NCBI RefSeq assembly: GCF_002979865.1
Contig: NZ_PCPZ01000006.1
Coordinates: 1-64,000, forward strand
DNA: 64,000 nt
DNA from: Arthrobacter sp. MYb214
GTDB taxonomy: Bacteria; Actinomycetota; Actinomycetes; Actinomycetales; Micrococcaceae
Direction: 5' to 3'
Position 1 is the stretch's first letter, and every line of letters begins with the position of its first letter. The position numbers and the translations under genes are program-made. Under the pieces are notes generated by a model. It saw nothing but the letters and a program-made list of their open reading frames with translations. It ran no database searches and was not told the origin of the DNA. This document shows, piece after piece, positions 53,055 to 62,604 of this stretch.

Positions 53055-54962
53055 ATGAGCACTTCCGAATCCGTCCGCGCCAATTACAAGGTGCGCGCCA
53101 GCGAACTGCTGGGCCGCAACTGGCTGAATACCGGCGGCAAGCAACTGGATCTGGACGCATTGCGCGGCAAGATCGTGCTCCTGGACTTCTGGACCTTCTG
53201 CTGCATCAACTGCCTGCACGTGCTCGACGAGCTGCGCCCGCTAGAGGAGCAGTACAAGGACGTGCTGGTCACCGTCGGCGTGCACTCCCCGAAGTTCGAG
53301 CACGAAGCGGATCCGGATGCGCTGGCCGCCGCCGTGGAGCGCTACGAAATCCACCACCCGGTGCTCGACGACCCGGAATTGGTCACCTGGCAGGCCTACG
53401 GTGCCCGCGCCTGGCCTACCCTGGTGGTATTGGATCCCGAAGGCTACATCGTCGCGCATCTGTCCGGCGAGGGCCACGCCCAGGGCCTGGGCTCGCTGGT
53501 CGAGGAACTGGTAGCCGAGCACGAAGCCAAGGGCACGCTGCACCGCGGCAACGGTCCGTACGTGGCACCGGCAGCCCGCGAGGGCGACCTGCGCTTCCCG
53601 GGCAAGGCGATCGCCCTAGCCAACGGCAACTTCCTGGTGGGCGATTCGGGCCACCACCGCCTGGTCGAACTGGCCGGCGACCTGTCCACCGTGGTGCGCA
53701 CCATCGGCGCCGGGGTCAAGGGCTATGCCGACGGGGACGCTGCCACCGCGCAGTTCAACGAACTGCAGGGGCTGGCCGCCTTGCCGGCGGAACTGGCCGC
53801 CGAAGTCGGCTACGACGTGATCGTCGCCGACACCGTCAACCACCGCCTGCGCTCGGTGAACCTGGCCACCGGCGCCGTGGGCACCCTGGCCGGCAACGGC
53901 GTGCAGCGCCTGCTGGATTCGGAGAACGCCCGCCAAGAAGTCCAGCCTACCGAGCTGGGCACCGATGCGCTGAATATTTCGCTCTCGTCCCCATGGGATG
54001 TGCTCTACCACCCATCGGGGCAGGTCATCGTCGCGATGGCCGGAACCCACCAGATCTTCGCCTTCGATCCGCGCACCGGCGCCGTGTCGGTCTTCGCCGG
54101 CACCGGGCTGGAAGGCCTAACCGATGGCGCGCCGGATGAGGCCTGGTTCGCCCAGTCCTCGGGCCTGGCACTGGATGGCGAAAACGTGTGGATCGCCGAC
54201 TCGGAAACCAGCGCCCTGCGCTGGATCGAGGTTGAAGAAGGCAAGGCCAAGAGCGTGAACACCGCGGTGGGCACCGGCCTGTTCGACTTCGGCTTCCGCG
54301 ATGGCGATGCGCAGCAGGCGCGCCTGCAGCACCCGCTGGGCGTGGCCGTGCTGCCGGACCACTCGATTGCCATCGCCGACTCCTACAATGGCGCGGTGCG
54401 CCGCTTCGATCCGGCCACCAAGACTGTCTCCACCCTGGCCAAGGGCCTGAAGGAACCGGCCGACGTGCTGGTGGACACCACCGTGGACGGCGATCCGGTG
54501 CTGCTGGTCGTGGAGACCAACTCCCACCAGCTGGTGCGCATCCCGATCCCTGCCGAAGCACTGGTGGTCGACCAGGGCGCCAGCCAGACCCAGCGCCCCA
54601 AGACCCGGGTGCAGGCCGGCAAGCACGGGATCCTGGTCCGCTTCGCCGCACCCAAGGGGCAGAAGCTCGATGACCGCTGGGGCGATCCGACCCAGCTGAA
54701 GATCTCGGCCAGCCCGGAGGAACTGATCCTCGACGGCGCCGGCACCTCGGTGGGCCTGTCCCGCACCCTGGAACTGAATCCGGAGGTGGCCGAGGGCGTG
54801 CTGCACATTACCGCCCGCGCGGCGGCCTGCGATGGCGAACCGGGCGGCGAGATTCCCGATCACGCGGCCTGCCACCTGTACCAGCAGGACTGGGGCATCC
54901 CGGTGGTGCTGGACGCAGAGGGCGAGAATGAACTGCTCCTTGACCTGCGTGGCGTGAACTAG
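53055..54962 (+). CDS. NHL-repeat thioredoxin-family protein
   Basis: The 635-residue soluble protein has an N-terminal thioredoxin-like domain (about 25-160) with the redox motif FCCINCLHV, then NHL beta-propeller repeats (about 190-500; FLVGDSGHHRLVEL, DVIVADTVNHRLRSV, IAIADSYNGAVRRF) and a C-terminal beta domain. No signal peptide is seen. This domain order is conserved in actinobacteria (human relative NHLRC2), with unknown role, possibly redox sensing. It stands alone with its own terminator. Confidence 0.88.
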   Translation: MSTSESVRANYKVRASELLGRNWLNTGGKQLDLDALRGKIVLLDFWTFCCINCLHVLDELRPLEEQYKDVLVTVGVHSPKFEHEADPDALAAAVERYEIHHPVLDDPELVTWQAYGARAWPTLVVLDPEGYIVAHLSGEGHAQGLGSLVEELVAEHEAKGTLHRGNGPYVAPAAREGDLRFPGKAIALANGNFLVGDSGHHRLVELAGDLSTVVRTIGAGVKGYADGDAATAQFNELQGLAALPAELAAEVGYDVIVADTVNHRLRSVNLATGAVGTLAGNGVQRLLDSENARQEVQPTELGTDALNISLSSPWDVLYHPSGQVIVAMAGTHQIFAFDPRTGAVSVFAGTGLEGLTDGAPDEAWFAQSSGLALDGENVWIADSETSALRWIEVEEGKAKSVNTAVGTGLFDFGFRDGDAQQARLQHPLGVAVLPDHSIAIADSYNGAVRRFDPATKTVSTLAKGLKEPADVLVDTTVDGDPVLLVVETNSHQLVRIPIPAEALVVDQGASQTQRPKTRVQAGKHGILVRFAAPKGQKLDDRWGDPTQLKISASPEELILDGAGTSVGLSRTLELNPEVAEGVLHITARAAACDGEPGGEIPDHAACHLYQQDWGIPVVLDAEGENELLLDLRGVN

Positions 54963-54983
54963 CCCCGGCCCGAAGCATGCATC

Positions 54984-55010
54984 AGGCGCACCAGCGATGG
55001 TGCGCCTTTT
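54984..55010 (+). terminator. Terminator after the NHL-thioredoxin gene
   Basis: A perfect 10-bp stem AGGCGCACCA (54984-54993)/TGGTGCGCCT (54998-55007) with loop GCGA and TTTT following. Confidence 0.85.
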
Positions 55011-55131
55011 GCGTGCCCGGCGGCGAACGCCGGGGCAGCGCCACAGCAAGAATCTGAGGAAACCTCAGCATTTTCCTGCCCGGGTGGCTAGACTGGAGGG
55101 CGGGAGGAGCCGGAGGGATCTGGCGGTAGCT

Positions 55132-56382
55132 ATGGCGTCGAAAATGTTCCGTGCACTGGAAGTACCAAATTACCGGTTGTGGGTGATCGGTGCGCTGGTC
55201 TCCAATATCGGAACCTGGATGCAGCGCGTGGCCCAGGACTGGCTGGTGCTCACTGAGCTCACCGACCATGATGCAGTGGCCACCGGCATCACCACCGGCC
55301 TGCAGTTCCTGCCCGTGCTGCTGCTGGGCCCCTATGCCGGACTGATCGCCGACCGCTTCGACAAGCGCCGGTTGCTGATCCTCACGCAGAGCTTCATGGG
55401 AGTCTGCGCCCTGGTCCTGGGCCTGCTGGTGGTTACCGGCACGGCGCAGCTGTGGCATGTCTACGTGCTGGCCACGATGCTGGGCATCGGCGCCTCCTTC
55501 GACGCCCCGGCACGCCAGGCGTTCGTCTCCGAGGTGGTTCCCGGCACCCACCTGGCCAACGCGGTGGCGTTGAACAGCGCCAACTTCAACCTGGCCCGGC
55601 TGGCCGGGCCCGGCGTGGCCGGTGCGGTCATCGCGCTGGTGGGCACCGGACCGGCGTTCCTGCTCAACGGCGCCTCATTCCTCGCGGTGATTTTCTCGCT
55701 GGCGTTCATGCGCAAGGACGCACTGAACCCTTCCAAACCGGTCGCGCGCGCCAAGGGGCAGGTGCGCGAGGGCTTGGCCTACGTGAAGAACCGCAAGGAT
55801 CTGGTGCTGATCTTCTTCCTGGCCGGCGTGATCGGCACCTTCGGGCTGAACTTCCAGATGACCAACGCGCTGATGGCCACCGAGGTCTACGGGGTAGGAG
55901 CAGGGGAGTACGGCATCCTGGGCTCGATCATGGCCGTGGGCACCTTTGGCGGGGCGCTGTTCGCCGCCCGGCGTTCGGCTCCGCGCTGGCGCTTCCTGAT
56001 CGGCGGCGGCGTGTTCTTCGGCATCGCCGGGATTGCCAGTGCGTGGATGCCCAACTACATCGCATTCGCGCTGGTGCTGATCCCGGTGGGACTGGGGTCG
56101 CTGACCTTCTTGAACAGCTGCAACACCATGGTGCAGACCTCGGTGCCCCCGGAGTACCGGGCGCGCGTGCTGGCGCTGTACCTGATGGTGGTGATGGGCG
56201 GTACGCCCATCGGCTCGCCGCTGATCGGCTGGTTCGCTGAACTGTTCGGGATCCAGATCGCCGTGACCATTGGCGCCGGGTTGTCGCTGGCCGCCAGCTT
56301 GGCAGCGCTGGTGGTCTGGCAGAAGTTCAAGACCAACGCGGTGCCGCTGCGCAGCCAGTTCCGCGAACTGCTCGGACGCTAG
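55132..56382 (+). CDS. MFS transporter (EntS/MFS_3-like)
   Basis: The 416-residue product has twelve helices and the MFS loop motif in GPYAGLIADRFDKRRLLI. Close resemblance to the EntS-like MFS_3 group: NYRLWVIGALVSNIGTWMQRVAQDWLVL and ASFDAPARQAFVSEVVP are typical. Such exporters pump drugs or siderophores. Start ATG 55132 (MASKMFRALE); the open frame to 54997 runs through the previous terminator. It overlaps the convergent gene by 4 bp. Confidence 0.88.
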   Translation: MASKMFRALEVPNYRLWVIGALVSNIGTWMQRVAQDWLVLTELTDHDAVATGITTGLQFLPVLLLGPYAGLIADRFDKRRLLILTQSFMGVCALVLGLLVVTGTAQLWHVYVLATMLGIGASFDAPARQAFVSEVVPGTHLANAVALNSANFNLARLAGPGVAGAVIALVGTGPAFLLNGASFLAVIFSLAFMRKDALNPSKPVARAKGQVREGLAYVKNRKDLVLIFFLAGVIGTFGLNFQMTNALMATEVYGVGAGEYGILGSIMAVGTFGGALFAARRSAPRWRFLIGGGVFFGIAGIASAWMPNYIAFALVLIPVGLGSLTFLNSCNTMVQTSVPPEYRARVLALYLMVVMGGTPIGSPLIGWFAELFGIQIAVTIGAGLSLAASLAALVVWQKFKTNAVPLRSQFRELLGR

Positions 56383-57401
56383 CCGGCCACCTGTTCGCCG
56401 CCGGCCACCGGAACCACGGAAACTTCGGTGGTGCTGGTGGTCAGCTGCGCGGTGAAGGAGTAGTCATCCTTGACGGTCTTCTTGGCCTTGGCGCCGGTGC
56501 GCAGATCCTGCTCGGTCAGGGTCAAGGTGGCGGTGGCCTTCAGCGGGGACAGCACCCAGGCGCCGTTGTAGTAGTTCACTTCAATGGTGGGGTACTTCGC
56601 GATGGACCAGTCGATGGTTGCCGGGTCCACGCGCGCCGAGGTGCTGTAGGCGAACGGGCATCCGGCAGGCATCAGCACCTGCTCGCTGGCGCACTCGTTG
56701 AGGTAGTTCTTCACCTTGGCATTGATGGCAGCGATGAATTCCTTGGTCGGCTCGGTCTTCAGCGCGATCTCCACCGGCTCCTTGGCAGGCTTGGTGACCA
56801 CCATCCCGCGGGTGTCGGCCGCAAAGTTCTTGGTGCTGAAGCTCGCGTCGAGGATCGAGGGGTAGAACACCGGAAGGGTGCTCACGCCAGCCGATAACGG
56901 GATCTTCTGCTCGTTGACCGTGACCTCGTTGACGGTGTTGGCCTTGATCTTCACGCTGGGCAGCGTGCTTGGCTCGAAGGCCCACTTGTCGAACAGCAGC
57001 CAGGATTTGCCGGCATGGCGCAGCGTGTAGGTCGATTCCTTGTCCACGCCGTGGGCCTTGTAATGCGCGGTGACGGTGCGCAACTGCTCATCGCCCTCTA
57101 CCGCCTGGGCCTTGTCGGTGGAGAAATCCGTAATTCCGGCCTGGGTGCGCTTGAGCACGTCCCCATCCAGGGCAACAGCATCGCCCTGCGGGACCTGGGC
57201 CTGCATCAGGCCCAGGGCTTCGGCGCCTTCGCCCCTGGCCAGATGCTGCTGCAGTGCCTGCACCTGGTGCTGGGGGGAGAAGAGCGTACGGTTGGCGGCG
57301 ATCGTTCCGGCAATGACCAGAAAGACGACAGCCGCTGCAGCCAATGCCCAGCGAAGAGCCAGGCGGGCAGCGGAGATCGGCGTGGAATTACGAGTGTTCA
57401 T
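56379..57401 (-). CDS. Membrane-anchored protein of unknown function
   Basis: The 340-residue product has one N-terminal helix (ALRWALAAAAVVFLVIAGTIA) and a large external part. No family is firmly recognised; residues 40-140 resemble a DUF4878-like fold and the rest may hold immunoglobulin-type domains (TVTEQKIPLSAGVSTLPVFYPSILD). Two Cys (NECASEQ, AGCPFA) may form a disulfide. It lies between two other genes with no operon partner. Confidence 0.65.
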   Translation of the reverse strand: MNTRNSTPISAARLALRWALAAAAVVFLVIAGTIAANRTLFSPQHQVQALQQHLARGEGAEALGLMQAQVPQGDAVALDGDVLKRTQAGITDFSTDKAQAVEGDEQLRTVTAHYKAHGVDKESTYTLRHAGKSWLLFDKWAFEPSTLPSVKIKANTVNEVTVNEQKIPLSAGVSTLPVFYPSILDASFSTKNFAADTRGMVVTKPAKEPVEIALKTEPTKEFIAAINAKVKNYLNECASEQVLMPAGCPFAYSTSARVDPATIDWSIAKYPTIEVNYYNGAWVLSPLKATATLTLTEQDLRTGAKAKKTVKDDYSFTAQLTTSTTEVSVVPVAGGEQVAG

Positions 57402-57467
57402 CAGTAGCTAGGCTATCTGGTTTCCGGGCCCAGACCGAAAACGGCGTGCTGGAAGAGCCAGGTATTA

Positions 57468-59003
57468 CTAACGGCGGCGCTTGCGGTTGCCGAAGAAGCC
57501 GCGGATCAGCTCGCGGCCAAGCACCTTGGCGGCGCCCATGGCCATGTCCATCATCGGGTTCTCTTCTTGGCGCGGTTGGCTCTGGCGTGGGGCGCTTTCC
57601 CGTCGTGGCTCCTTCGCCGGCTCGGGAGCAGTCGCTGGCTCCGGCGCCGCGGCCCGGGTTTTGGCCTCGAGCATTTCGCGGGCAGAATCACGATCCACTG
57701 CGGCGCTGTACTGCGCAGCCAGCGTCGAAGTGCCACGGACCTGGGCCATCACCTCAGGTGAGGCCGGGCCGATGTTGGACCCCGGCGAGGACATCTTGGT
57801 CCACGCTACCGGGGTCGGTGCACCTTTCTCGCCCAGCACGGTGACCACAGCCTCGCCGACACCGGCCTGGGTCAGTGCTTCCTGCAGGTCCAGCTCACCG
57901 GTTGGGAAGGTCTTGATGATCTGCTTGAGCGCGCTCTGGTCCTTGGCGGTGAACACGCGCACCGCATGCTGGATGCGGTTACCCAGCTGGCCGAGCACCT
58001 CATCGGGCAGGTCGGTCGGGGACTGGGTGATGAAGAACAGGCCCACGCCCTTGGAGCGTATCAGGCGCACGGTGTTGATGATCGCATCGGTGAACGCCTT
58101 GGTCGCATCCTTGAAGAGCAGGTGGGCCTCGTCGAGGAAGAACACCAGCTTGGGCTTCTCCAGGTCCCCGGCTTCTGGCAGGTCCTCGAACATGTCGGCC
58201 AGGAGCCACATGAGGAACGTGGAGAAAAGCATTGGCTGGGAGCTGACCGAGGGCAGTTCCAGGATGTTGATGACGCCCGCGCCGTCGCGCACCTGCAAGA
58301 AGTCCGCGGTATCGAACTCCGGCTGCCCGAAGAACTGGTCCAGTCCCTGGGTCTGCATGATCGTGATGCCGCGCAGGATCACCGATGCGGTGGATGAGGA
58401 GACGCCGCCCAGGGCGGCCAGCGCCGGGGCGCCGTCGTCGCTGAGCAGGAAGCTGATGACAGCTTTCAGGTCGCTGAGGTCATCCAGCGGCAGCTTATTG
58501 GAATCGGCGTAATGGAAGATCAGCTGCAGGCATTCTTCCTGGGTTTCGTTCAGTTCCAGGACACGGGCCAGCAAAATCGGGCCGAAGGCGTCCACGCTGG
58601 CGCGTACCGGGACGCCCTGCCCATTGCCACCCAGGCTGAGGAACTCGACCGGGTTGGTGCGCGCAACGAATTCGTGGCCGAGCTCGGCCAGTCGGGCACT
58701 GAGCTTCTCCGACGGTTCGGCAGGCTGCGCCAGGCCGCTCAGATCGCCTTTGACATCGGCGAGGAAAACCGGAACCCCGGCCACAGAGAGCTGTTCTGCC
58801 ATGGTCTGCAAGGTGACGGTCTTGCCGGTGCCGGTGGCACCAGCGATCAGGCCGTGGCGGTTGAGCATTTTCAACGGCAGGCGGACCTGCGCGGTTGGCT
58901 CGGCCTTGCCGCCGATCAGTGCAGCCCCGAGCTCCAAGCAATCGGATTCGAAGTTGTAGCCTTCAACGAGGCTGGTCAGCAAAGTATTCGTTTCCTGGGT
59001 CAT
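57468..59003 (-). CDS. HerA-like ATPase (DUF853)
   Basis: The 511-residue ATPase has Walker A LIAGATGTGKTVTLQ (about 52-66), Walker B KLVFFLDEAHLLF and sensor block GVGLFFITQSPTDLPDEVLGQLGNR, characteristic of the DUF853/YjgR group of HerA-FtsK ATPases. The C-terminal tail is low-complexity (APEPATAPEPAKEPRRESAP) before a basic end RRRR. Cellular role is not established. Its ATG is at 59003; the ABC transporter genes follow upstream in the same direction. Confidence 0.9.
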   Translation of the reverse strand: MTQETNTLLTSLVEGYNFESDCLELGAALIGGKAEPTAQVRLPLKMLNRHGLIAGATGTGKTVTLQTMAEQLSVAGVPVFLADVKGDLSGLAQPAEPSEKLSARLAELGHEFVARTNPVEFLSLGGNGQGVPVRASVDAFGPILLARVLELNETQEECLQLIFHYADSNKLPLDDLSDLKAVISFLLSDDGAPALAALGGVSSSTASVILRGITIMQTQGLDQFFGQPEFDTADFLQVRDGAGVINILELPSVSSQPMLFSTFLMWLLADMFEDLPEAGDLEKPKLVFFLDEAHLLFKDATKAFTDAIINTVRLIRSKGVGLFFITQSPTDLPDEVLGQLGNRIQHAVRVFTAKDQSALKQIIKTFPTGELDLQEALTQAGVGEAVVTVLGEKGAPTPVAWTKMSSPGSNIGPASPEVMAQVRGTSTLAAQYSAAVDRDSAREMLEAKTRAAAPEPATAPEPAKEPRRESAPRQSQPRQEENPMMDMAMGAAKVLGRELIRGFFGNRKRRR

Positions 59004-59021
59004 GGCTTCACTTTATTGCTT

Positions 59022-59789
59022 TTAGAACGGGTGCAACAGACGCTGGACGAAAGTTTGGGTGCGGGGGTTGGCAGGCGTGCCGAGCACCTTGGCCGCCGGA
59101 CCGGTCTCCACGACCACCCCGCCATCCATGAACACCACGGTGTCGGCCACATCCCGGGCGAAGGCCAGCTCGTGGGTCACCAGCACCATGGACCAGCCCT
59201 CCTGGGCCAATTCCTTGATGACCGTGAGCACCTCGCCGACCAGCTCCGGATCCAGTGCGCTGGTGGGTTCGTCGAAGAGCAGCAGATCCGGCTGCTGCAT
59301 CAGCGCGCGGACAATGCCCACGCGCTGCTGCTGGCCGCCGGACAGGGAGTTCGGGTAGGCGTCGGCCTTGGCTTCAAGGCCCACGCGGGCCAGCAGCTTC
59401 TTCGCCTGCGCCAGGACCTGGTCCTTGGGACGCTTTTGCACCTCGATCGGCCCGATGCTCACGTTCTGCAGCACCGTCAGATGGGGGAACAGGTGATGTC
59501 CCTGGAACACCATCGCCGAACGCTTGCGCAGGATCTGTGCGGCCTTGGGTTTCATCCCGGCGCTGAAGGAAACTTCCGGCCCGCCGGCGAATCCGACGGT
59601 GCCGGCATCGGCGATTTCCAGGCCGTTCAGGCAACGCAGGGCGGTGGTCTTGCCAGAGCCCGACGGGCCAATCAGTGCAACTACTTCACCGGAATGCACG
59701 GTGAAGTCGATGCCTTCGAGCACCTGGTTCTCGCCGAAGGCCTTATGCAGGGCGGTGACGGAGAGCAGGGCGGAATTACTTGGCGACAT
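59022..59789 (-). CDS. Polar amino acid ABC transporter ATP-binding protein (probable cystine importer)
   Basis: The 255-residue ATPase has Walker A GPSGSGKTT, Q-loop FQGHHLFPHL, signature LSGGQQQRVGIVRAL, Walker B LLLFDEPTSALDPE and switch VTHELAFARD. It matches the GlnQ/TcyC group. ATG 59789 (MSPSNSALLS) overlaps the permease stop by 14 bp. It is the last gene of the SBP-permease-ATPase operon. Confidence 0.92.
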   Translation of the reverse strand: MSPSNSALLSVTALHKAFGENQVLEGIDFTVHSGEVVALIGPSGSGKTTALRCLNGLEIADAGTVGFAGGPEVSFSAGMKPKAAQILRKRSAMVFQGHHLFPHLTVLQNVSIGPIEVQKRPKDQVLAQAKKLLARVGLEAKADAYPNSLSGGQQQRVGIVRALMQQPDLLLFDEPTSALDPELVGEVLTVIKELAQEGWSMVLVTHELAFARDVADTVVFMDGGVVVETGPAAKVLGTPANPRTQTFVQRLLHPF

Positions 59790-60441
59790 ACTTTTCAAGC
59801 CTTCCTTCAACAGAGTTTTGCAGGGCCGAAAGTACCAGGCAGATGACCCAGTAGATGGCTGCGGCCTCGCAATAGAGCAGCAGGAACTCGTAGGTGGAGG
59901 CCGTGATTTCCTGGGCCTTGCGGAACATTTCGGTGACCAGGATGGTGGAGGCCAGCGAGGTGTCCTTGACCAGGGAAATGAAGGAGTTCGACAGCGGCGG
60001 CACAGCCACCCGGGTGGCCTGCGGCAAGATCAGCCGGTACAGGGTGCGCGTGCGCGACATGCCCAGGGTGTAGCCGGCTTCCCATTGGCCCTGGGGGACC
60101 GAGAGGATCGCGGCACGAATGATTTCAGCGGCGTAACCGCCGATGTTCAGGCTGAAGGCGATGATGGCACTAGGCCACGGGTCGATGGTCAGGCCCACCG
60201 AAGGCATGCCGTAGAAGATGACGAACAGCTGCACCAGCAGCGGCGTGCCGCGAATGATGGAGATGTAGATCCGGGCAATCGAGGAGATGACCCGGTTCTT
60301 GCTGATCCGCATCAGCGCCATCAGCAAGGCGATGACCAGGCCCAAGGCCATGCTGATCAGGGCCAGCGGAATGGTTGCCGTGATCGCCCCGAGGGCTAAC
60401 GGCCCGAGCGAGTCGAGGAATAACTGCCATTTCGAATCCAT
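59776..60441 (-). CDS. Polar amino acid ABC transporter permease
   Basis: The 221-residue permease has five helices, IRGTPLLVQLFVIFYGMP (the His/Glu/Gln-family motif) and the EAA loop AGYTLGMSRTRTLYRLILPQATR. It forms the channel of the importer and follows the binding-protein gene after a terminator-like stem, so expression may be attenuated relative to it. Confidence 0.92.
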   Translation of the reverse strand: MDSKWQLFLDSLGPLALGAITATIPLALISMALGLVIALLMALMRISKNRVISSIARIYISIIRGTPLLVQLFVIFYGMPSVGLTIDPWPSAIIAFSLNIGGYAAEIIRAAILSVPQGQWEAGYTLGMSRTRTLYRLILPQATRVAVPPLSNSFISLVKDTSLASTILVTEMFRKAQEITASTYEFLLLYCEAAAIYWVICLVLSALQNSVEGRLEKYVAK

Positions 60442-60462
60442 GGGCTACCTTTTGCGCAAATG

Positions 60463-60500
60463 AGACTGGCTCCACGCGTTCTTACGTGTGGAGCCAGTCT
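60463..60500 (-). terminator. Stem-loop between binding protein and permease genes
   Basis: A 16-bp stem (60463-60478 with 60485-60500, one G-U pair) with loop TTCTTA. It could reduce readthrough so that the binding protein is made in excess over the channel. Confidence 0.75.
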
Positions 60501-60514
60501 ACTTATAGTGTTTG

Positions 60515-61342
60515 CTACTTGCTGACGTCTTCGCCGAAGTACTTCTCGGAGATCTTTGCCAGTTCCCCCTCGGCGCGCAGCTCCTCGAGCGCGGTGTCAA
60601 TGGCCTGGGCCAGTTCAGTGGAATCCTTGCGCAGGGCTACAGCGGATTCGCTCTTCTCCTCGGATTCGGCAGCGATCTTGATGCTGTCATCCGGGTTGGT
60701 CTTCTGCGCATCCAGGAACGTCAGCTTGTCGTTCACGGTGGCATCGACACGGCCCTGCTTGAGCAGGGTGATCGACTGGGCCCAGCCTTCCACCGGCTCG
60801 ACGTTCGCGCCGGCGGCCTTGGCGGTCTCGTAGAAGTTGCTGGTCAGCGACTGCGCGGTGGTCTTGCCCTCCAACGTCTCGAAGGAGGTGATCTCGCTGT
60901 TATCGCTCTTGGTCACCACCACGCCGGTGGAGACGGTGTAAGGCTCGGTGAACAGGTACTTCTCTTCGCGTTCCGGGTTGATCGAGACCTGGTTGGCGAT
61001 GGCATCAAAACGCCCGGCATCCAGTCCGGCGAAGATCGCGTCCCACTGGGTTTCCTGGAACTTGACCTCGACGCCCATCTTCTCGCCGACGGCTTCGATG
61101 ACCTCGACGTCGTAGCCGGTCAGCTCGTTGCCCTCGTGGTAGGAGAACGGGCGGTAGGTGCCTTCGGTGCCCACGGTCAGCACGCCCGAATCCTGGACCT
61201 TCTTCAAGGTGGCTCCGGTGTCCGCCGAGGACTTGGCGCCACCGGATTCGCTTGCGGAGGTCGATGGGCCTGCCGAGCCGCAGGCGCTCAGTGACAGGGC
61301 GATAATTGCGGCAGTAGCCAGCAGTGGTGCGGTGCGCTTCAT
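60515..61342 (-). CDS. Amino acid ABC transporter binding lipoprotein, probably cystine type
   Basis: The 275-residue lipoprotein (AAIIALSLSACGS lipobox) is an SBP_bac_3 protein: VLTVGTEGTYRPFSYHEGNELTGYDVEV and QTQWDAIFAGLDAGRFDAIANQVSINPEREEKYLFTEPY. The IANQVxINPER block is typical of cystine-binding FliY/TcyA members. It delivers substrate to the permease encoded next. ATG 61342 has GAGGTC upstream; the frame to 61390 is extra. Cystine specificity is inferred from motif similarity. Confidence 0.88.
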   Translation of the reverse strand: MKRTAPLLATAAIIALSLSACGSAGPSTSASESGGAKSSADTGATLKKVQDSGVLTVGTEGTYRPFSYHEGNELTGYDVEVIEAVGEKMGVEVKFQETQWDAIFAGLDAGRFDAIANQVSINPEREEKYLFTEPYTVSTGVVVTKSDNSEITSFETLEGKTTAQSLTSNFYETAKAAGANVEPVEGWAQSITLLKQGRVDATVNDKLTFLDAQKTNPDDSIKIAAESEEKSESAVALRKDSTELAQAIDTALEELRAEGELAKISEKYFGEDVSK

Positions 61343-61429
61343 GGTGACCTCGCTAGGGGAGTGGATAAAAGCTGTTGTCCTACTGAACACTCTAGTGATG
61401 ATCGCTTATTCCTGCAGGTGGAAGTTACG

Positions 61430-62359
61430 CTAAATTCCGAGGACGATCGCCAGCAGCATCATCAACGGGATCGCGCAGATGGTGGTGACCAGGACCGTGT
61501 CCTTCGCGATTACCACCCCGTGGTCATAGCGCATGGCCGTCACGAAAATGTTCTGCGCAGTTGGCAGGCCGGCCATGATGACCGACGCCACCAGCAGCTC
61601 GCCACGCAGATTGAATACCCAGTAGGCCAGTGCCCAGGCCAGGAACGGGTGGAGCAGCAGCTTGGCCCCGGCGGCGATCAGCACATCGGCGCGGCGGCCC
61701 GACTTCTTTTCCAGCGGCTTGGAACCCACCAAGGAGATGCCGAAAGCCATGAGCATGGCGGGGATCGAGGCGCCGGCGATCAGGTCGATCGGTTCGAGCA
61801 CGATGGAGGGCAATTCGATGCCGGTCAGCGCGACGGCCAAGCCGAGCAGCGACCCGATGATCATCGGGTTCTTCGCGGTGGCCAGCAGCAAAGCGATCGG
61901 GGTGGTGCGGTGCCGCGAGGTGGTGGCATCCAGCATCGCCAGATTTATCGGCTGGTAGAGGGCCAGCTGGAAGAGGATGATCGGGGCCGCGTAGGACATG
62001 TCGCTGAGCACGTACAACGCGATGGGCAGGCCCAAGTTGGCGGAGTTCACCGTGGAGGCGGACATTGCCGCGATGATGCTTTCCGAGGCCGGGCGCTTGA
62101 GCATCCGGGCCGTCGCCAGGTAGTAGAGCACCGCGGTCAGCGCCGCGGACAGGGCGGCAACCCAGAGCAGCGGCCCGAGCACGGAAACCGGATCGGACTC
62201 GGCCAAGGTGGTGAACAGCAGGGCGGGGCTGGCCACGAAGAAGGTGACCCGGCTGAGCACATGGCGGCCTTGCTCGCCCAGCACCCCGGTGCGGCCCACC
62301 AAGTAGCCGACGAGAATGACAACCCAAATGATGGAGAAGCCTTCGAGGACTCCGGTCAT
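61430..62359 (-). CDS. AEC-family transporter (auxin efflux carrier type)
   Basis: The 309-residue membrane protein has about ten helices. ASTVNSANLGLPIALYVL and ASVIMAGLPTAQNIFVTAMRY are the conserved Asn/Pro-containing motifs of the AEC family, which export malate, malonate or other carboxylates. ATG 62359 (MTGVLEGFSIIW) starts the first helix; an upstream ATG at 62407 adds a charged extension. No linked metabolic gene identifies its substrate. Confidence 0.87.
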   Translation of the reverse strand: MTGVLEGFSIIWVVILVGYLVGRTGVLGEQGRHVLSRVTFFVASPALLFTTLAESDPVSVLGPLLWVAALSAALTAVLYYLATARMLKRPASESIIAAMSASTVNSANLGLPIALYVLSDMSYAAPIILFQLALYQPINLAMLDATTSRHRTTPIALLLATAKNPMIIGSLLGLAVALTGIELPSIVLEPIDLIAGASIPAMLMAFGISLVGSKPLEKKSGRRADVLIAAGAKLLLHPFLAWALAYWVFNLRGELLVASVIMAGLPTAQNIFVTAMRYDHGVVIAKDTVLVTTICAIPLMMLLAIVLGI

Positions 62360-62428
62360 CGTGCTCCTTCGCTGGCTATCAGCAGACCAACAACGCCGGA
62401 GCACCATTGGTGCCCCGGCGTTCGCTTG

Positions 62429-62499
62429 AGCGGGCGACGGGAATCGAACCCGCGTATCGAGCTTGGGAAGCTAGCGCTCTACCATTGAGCTACGCCCGC
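62429..62499 (-). tRNA. tRNA-Gly (anticodon CCC)
   Basis: The minus-strand product folds as a cloverleaf: acceptor GCGGGCG/CGCCCGC, D stem GCUC/GAGC, anticodon loop UUCCCAA (anticodon CCC, codon GGG) and T stem GCGGG/CCCGU with loop UUCGAUU. Discriminator is U73 as usual for glycine; CCA is not encoded. The anticodon stem CUAGC/GCUCG has one U-C mismatch (28-42). Confidence 0.93.
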
Positions 62500-62604
62500 A
62501 GTGCACCGAGCGGCCTATTGACGGCCCGGGCATCAAAAGCATATCCCACGAATCCCGCGCACCGGAAAACGGCACGGAAAATCGTGGCCAAAGTTACGCA
62601 ATGC

